From the NCBI GenBank assembly GCA_938016625.1, contig CALILB010000208.1:1-6909 (forward strand): 6,909 nucleotides of DNA. Reading direction: 5' to 3'. Shown in pieces: positions 6,024 through 6,909 of this stretch. Source of the stretch: an uncultured bacterium. Lineage in GTDB: Bacteria > Acidobacteriota > Thermoanaerobaculia > Multivoradales > JAHEKO01. The position numbers and the translations under genes are program-made. The notes beneath the pieces are model-generated. The model was not told the DNA's origin and did no database searches. It worked only from the letters and a program-made list of their open reading frames with translations. Numbering within the stretch: position 1 is the stretch's first letter; every line of letters starts with the position of its first letter.

Positions 6024-6167
6024 TCATTCGATCTCTTCTTCCAGAGCCTTGCCTTCGGAAGCTCCCGGTCCATCCGGAGCCAGCGCCGACATCGCGAACA
6101 CGAGCCCCACGCAAACGAACGCCGTCACAAAGCCCCCGAAGACGAAGATGGCAATAACGATTCCCAT
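6024..6167 (-). CDS. Small single-helix membrane protein (possibly cut short by a TGA)
   Basis: 47 codons starting MGIVIAIFVFGGFVTAFVCV, one strong transmembrane helix (about residues 2-28), followed by a short acidic tail ending ASEGKALEEEIE and TGA. The ATG at 6167 has no strong ribosome binding site. The frame upstream, including KNEGSREKTWPRA, looks like a cytoplasmic lead-in but offers no conventional start. The same frame continues past the TGA as a charged, helical segment (see 5817-5951), so the natural protein may be about 116 codons long: an N-terminal anchor plus a cytoplasmic domain. The function is unknown. It is the third of three adjacent tiny membrane ORFs. Confidence 0.55.
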   Translation of the reverse strand: MGIVIAIFVFGGFVTAFVCVGLVFAMSALAPDGPGASEGKALEEEIE

Positions 6168-6205
6168 GGCTCGGGGCCAGGTCTTTTCCCTGGAGCCTTC
6201 GTTCT

Positions 6206-6343
6206 TCAGTCGCTTTCTGTTGCTGAGCTCGACCTGCTGGCCTTCTCGGCCGCTTCGCGAGCCCGCACGACACCCAGAAAGACGACACCCGTCATAACGA
6301 GTCCGAATGCAAAGATAGCGAACAGCTGTGCAGCTACCGTCAT
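6206..6343 (-). CDS. Small single-helix membrane protein (45 aa)
   Basis: Starts MTVAAQLFAIFAFGLVMTGV, giving one transmembrane helix (about residues 3-26), then a charged tail REAAEKASRSSSATESD. The ATG at 6343 follows the stop of the upstream gene by only 2 nt, which strongly suggests translational coupling. The frame is open further upstream, but there it overlaps the better-supported 57-aa gene. No family recognised. A subunit or accessory peptide of a membrane complex is one possibility; nothing in the sequence settles it. Confidence 0.6.
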   Translation of the reverse strand: MTVAAQLFAIFAFGLVMTGVVFLGVVRAREAAEKASRSSSATESD

Positions 6344-6345
6344 CG

Positions 6346-6519
6346 TTATCGACCTTGACCGAGTCGGACTCGCACGCCAACCCAGAATGTCAGAATCGAC
6401 GGTACCCAAATCCCGACGAAGACTCCGTAGTCGTGGTTGACCAGGAACCACAGCACCACGCTGGCCAGAAAACTGGCGATCGCGGCGATCAAGAAAGGTG
6501 CATCTACTTTGTCAAACAT
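6346..6519 (-). CDS. Small membrane protein with two helices (57 aa)
   Basis: Starts MFDKVDAPFLIAAIASFLAS. It has two hydrophobic segments (about residues 8-27 and 33-48) separated by the short turn VNHDYG, then a basic end (VRVRLGQGR). The segment GVFVGIWVPSIL resembles small hydrophobic proteins I recall from other bacteria, all uncharacterised. The start is well supported: AGGAG lies 7 nt upstream of the ATG, the best ribosome binding site in this part of the window. It is the first gene after the long region 6520-6839 and probably heads the minus-strand string that runs towards the phosphatase. Confidence 0.65.
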   Translation of the reverse strand: MFDKVDAPFLIAAIASFLASVVLWFLVNHDYGVFVGIWVPSILTFWVGVRVRLGQGR

Positions 6520-6526
6520 AAACCTT

Positions 6527-6531
6527 CTCCT
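6527..6531 (-). promoter_or_regulatory. Strong ribosome binding site of the 57-aa membrane protein
   Basis: AGGAG on the minus strand, 7 nt before the ATG at 6519. It establishes that this very short ORF is a gene and fixes its start. Confidence 0.7.
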
Positions 6532-6599
6532 CTTGCTGTGACCGTCCGTTCCTTATCTCGCCCGGTAACGCAACTTTAGAGTGGGTCTGGACCGCGAGA

Positions 6600-6619
6600 T
6601 CTCTTCCTGAAGGAAGAGA
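6600..6619. repeat. Inverted repeat in the leader region
   Basis: TCTCTTCC and GGAAGAGA are perfect complements around TGAA, giving an 8-bp stem with a tetraloop, or a 9-bp stem if the T and A inside the loop also pair. There is no T-run after it on either strand, so it does not look like an intrinsic terminator. It lies about 80 bp upstream of the ATG at 6519 and could be an operator or a leader hairpin. Confidence 0.45.
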
Positions 6620-6730
6620 GACCCAGCGCTTCCCTCACTCGCAGTCTCCAAGGCCACAGATCGATCGTACGGTACCGCAGAGTAATGAAGATGTCCAAGG
6701 GGTGGCAGCGACGTCTCAGCCCCCTTGAAG

Positions 6731-6818
6731 ATAGCCAATCAGCCGGTCTGCAAGGGCGCAGCCCGAAAGGAACGCGCCCCGCACCGACGACAGCGCCGAC
6801 CAACGGCCGATTGGCCAT
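6731..6818. repeat. Imperfect 14-bp inverted repeat, widely spaced
   Basis: ATAGCCAATCAGCC (6731-6744) matches the reverse complement of GGCCGATTGGCCAT (6805-6818) at 12 of 14 positions, with 60 bp between the arms. The right arm is also close to a palindrome by itself. Paired regulator sites are possible; chance is not excluded. Confidence 0.3.
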
Positions 6819-6839
6819 TCCTCACCTTGGAACTGGTGG

Positions 6840-6908
6840 TCAGACAATCCGCGTCGATGCCATATATGTGATGGCGCTGATGCCGGCGCAGAGTGCCATG
6901 CCCCAGAT
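6840..6908 (-). CDS. C-terminal end of a membrane protein (partial)
   Basis: 22 codons entering from the right edge, ending in TGA at 6840-6842, read GMALCAGISAITYMASTRIV at their end. The hydrophobic run followed by a short polar tail fits a C-terminal transmembrane helix. The rest of the gene is outside the window, so no family can be named, and the stretch is short enough to be fortuitous. Confidence 0.35.
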   Translation of the reverse strand: MWGMALCAGISAITYMASTRIV

Positions 6909-6909
6909 C

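Larger units (their letters stand above)
6520..6839. promoter_or_regulatory. Upstream region of the small-membrane-protein genes
   Basis: About 320 bp without a convincing gene; the minus-strand frames here have poor, Arg-rich composition. It presumably holds the promoter for the genes starting at 6519. A weak candidate on the minus strand is TTGGAC (near 6691) with an imperfect -10 (TACCGT) 18 nt further on. Several short palindromes (CGATCG, CGTACG, CGGTACCG) cluster at about 6662-6677. Two inverted-repeat structures are listed separately. No riboswitch or terminator is recognised. Confidence 0.35.

Noticed and set aside
6024..6026. Selenocysteine at the in-frame TGA
   Set aside because: Not claimed: only a weak CTCG/CGAG pairing is visible after the TGA, there is no convincing SECIS-like stem, and decay or sequencing error is more likely.
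5814..6440. Plus-strand ORF of 208 codons
   Set aside because: Antisense to three small minus-strand genes, one with a strong ribosome binding site; the product has no domain and is Ser/Arg-rich.
1..6909. CRISPR array, tRNA, rRNA, prophage or defence island
   Set aside because: No regularly spaced repeats beyond the three 20-bp copies, no cloverleaf or rRNA stretch seen, and no phage or restriction genes.

Overview
The window looks like an ordinary chromosomal stretch of a high-GC (roughly 60% or more) Gram-negative-type bacterium. An outer-membrane-type protein tail, a PilZ protein, an RsbU/SpoIIE-type phosphatase and RAYT/IS91 mobile fragments fit Acidobacteriota, Myxococcota or a related metagenomic lineage. 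There is no rRNA or other phylogenetic marker, so this placement is a guess. Every recognisable intact gene lies on the minus strand; the only plus-strand coding signal is a transposase remnant.

Right half (about 2744-6840, read from high to low coordinates): a region without a recognised gene (6520-6839) with inverted repeats comes first. A string of closely packed minus-strand genes follows. Two tiny membrane proteins (57 and 45 aa) lead, then a third short membrane ORF (47 aa). Its frame continues with coding character past a TGA as far as 5817, so it may be a broken or recoded 116-codon gene. Next are a PPM/SpoIIE-type serine phosphatase, a four-helix membrane protein, and an iron-sulfur (6-4) photolyase of the PhrB/FeS-BCP type. 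The last two overlap by ATGA and are probably translationally coupled. The photolyase is the most securely identified gene: its four cluster cysteines and its HHxxR motif match Agrobacterium PhrB numbering at a constant +23 offset.

Middle (2336-2743): a 408-bp stretch without an intact gene. It holds three imperfect tandem copies of a 20-bp unit, directly followed by a 54-codon plus-strand fragment of a REP-associated (IS200-like, Y1) transposase that keeps its HUH motif but lacks both ends. This looks like mobile-element debris between the photolyase and the PilZ gene.

Left half (1-2335): a small PilZ-domain protein with a good ribosome binding site; a G-rich potential quadruplex just after its stop; what looks like the last strand of an outer-membrane beta-barrel protein without the rest of its gene; a von Willebrand factor A (VWA) protein; and an IS91-family HUH transposase that runs off the window edge. 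A perfect 10-bp hairpin covers the likely start of the transposase.

I see no CRISPR array, tRNA, rRNA, prophage or clear defence system. The items most worth a second look are the in-frame TGA in the small membrane gene, the cluster of tiny membrane proteins ahead of the phosphatase and photolyase, and the layered gene and transposon remnants around the PilZ and VWA genes.
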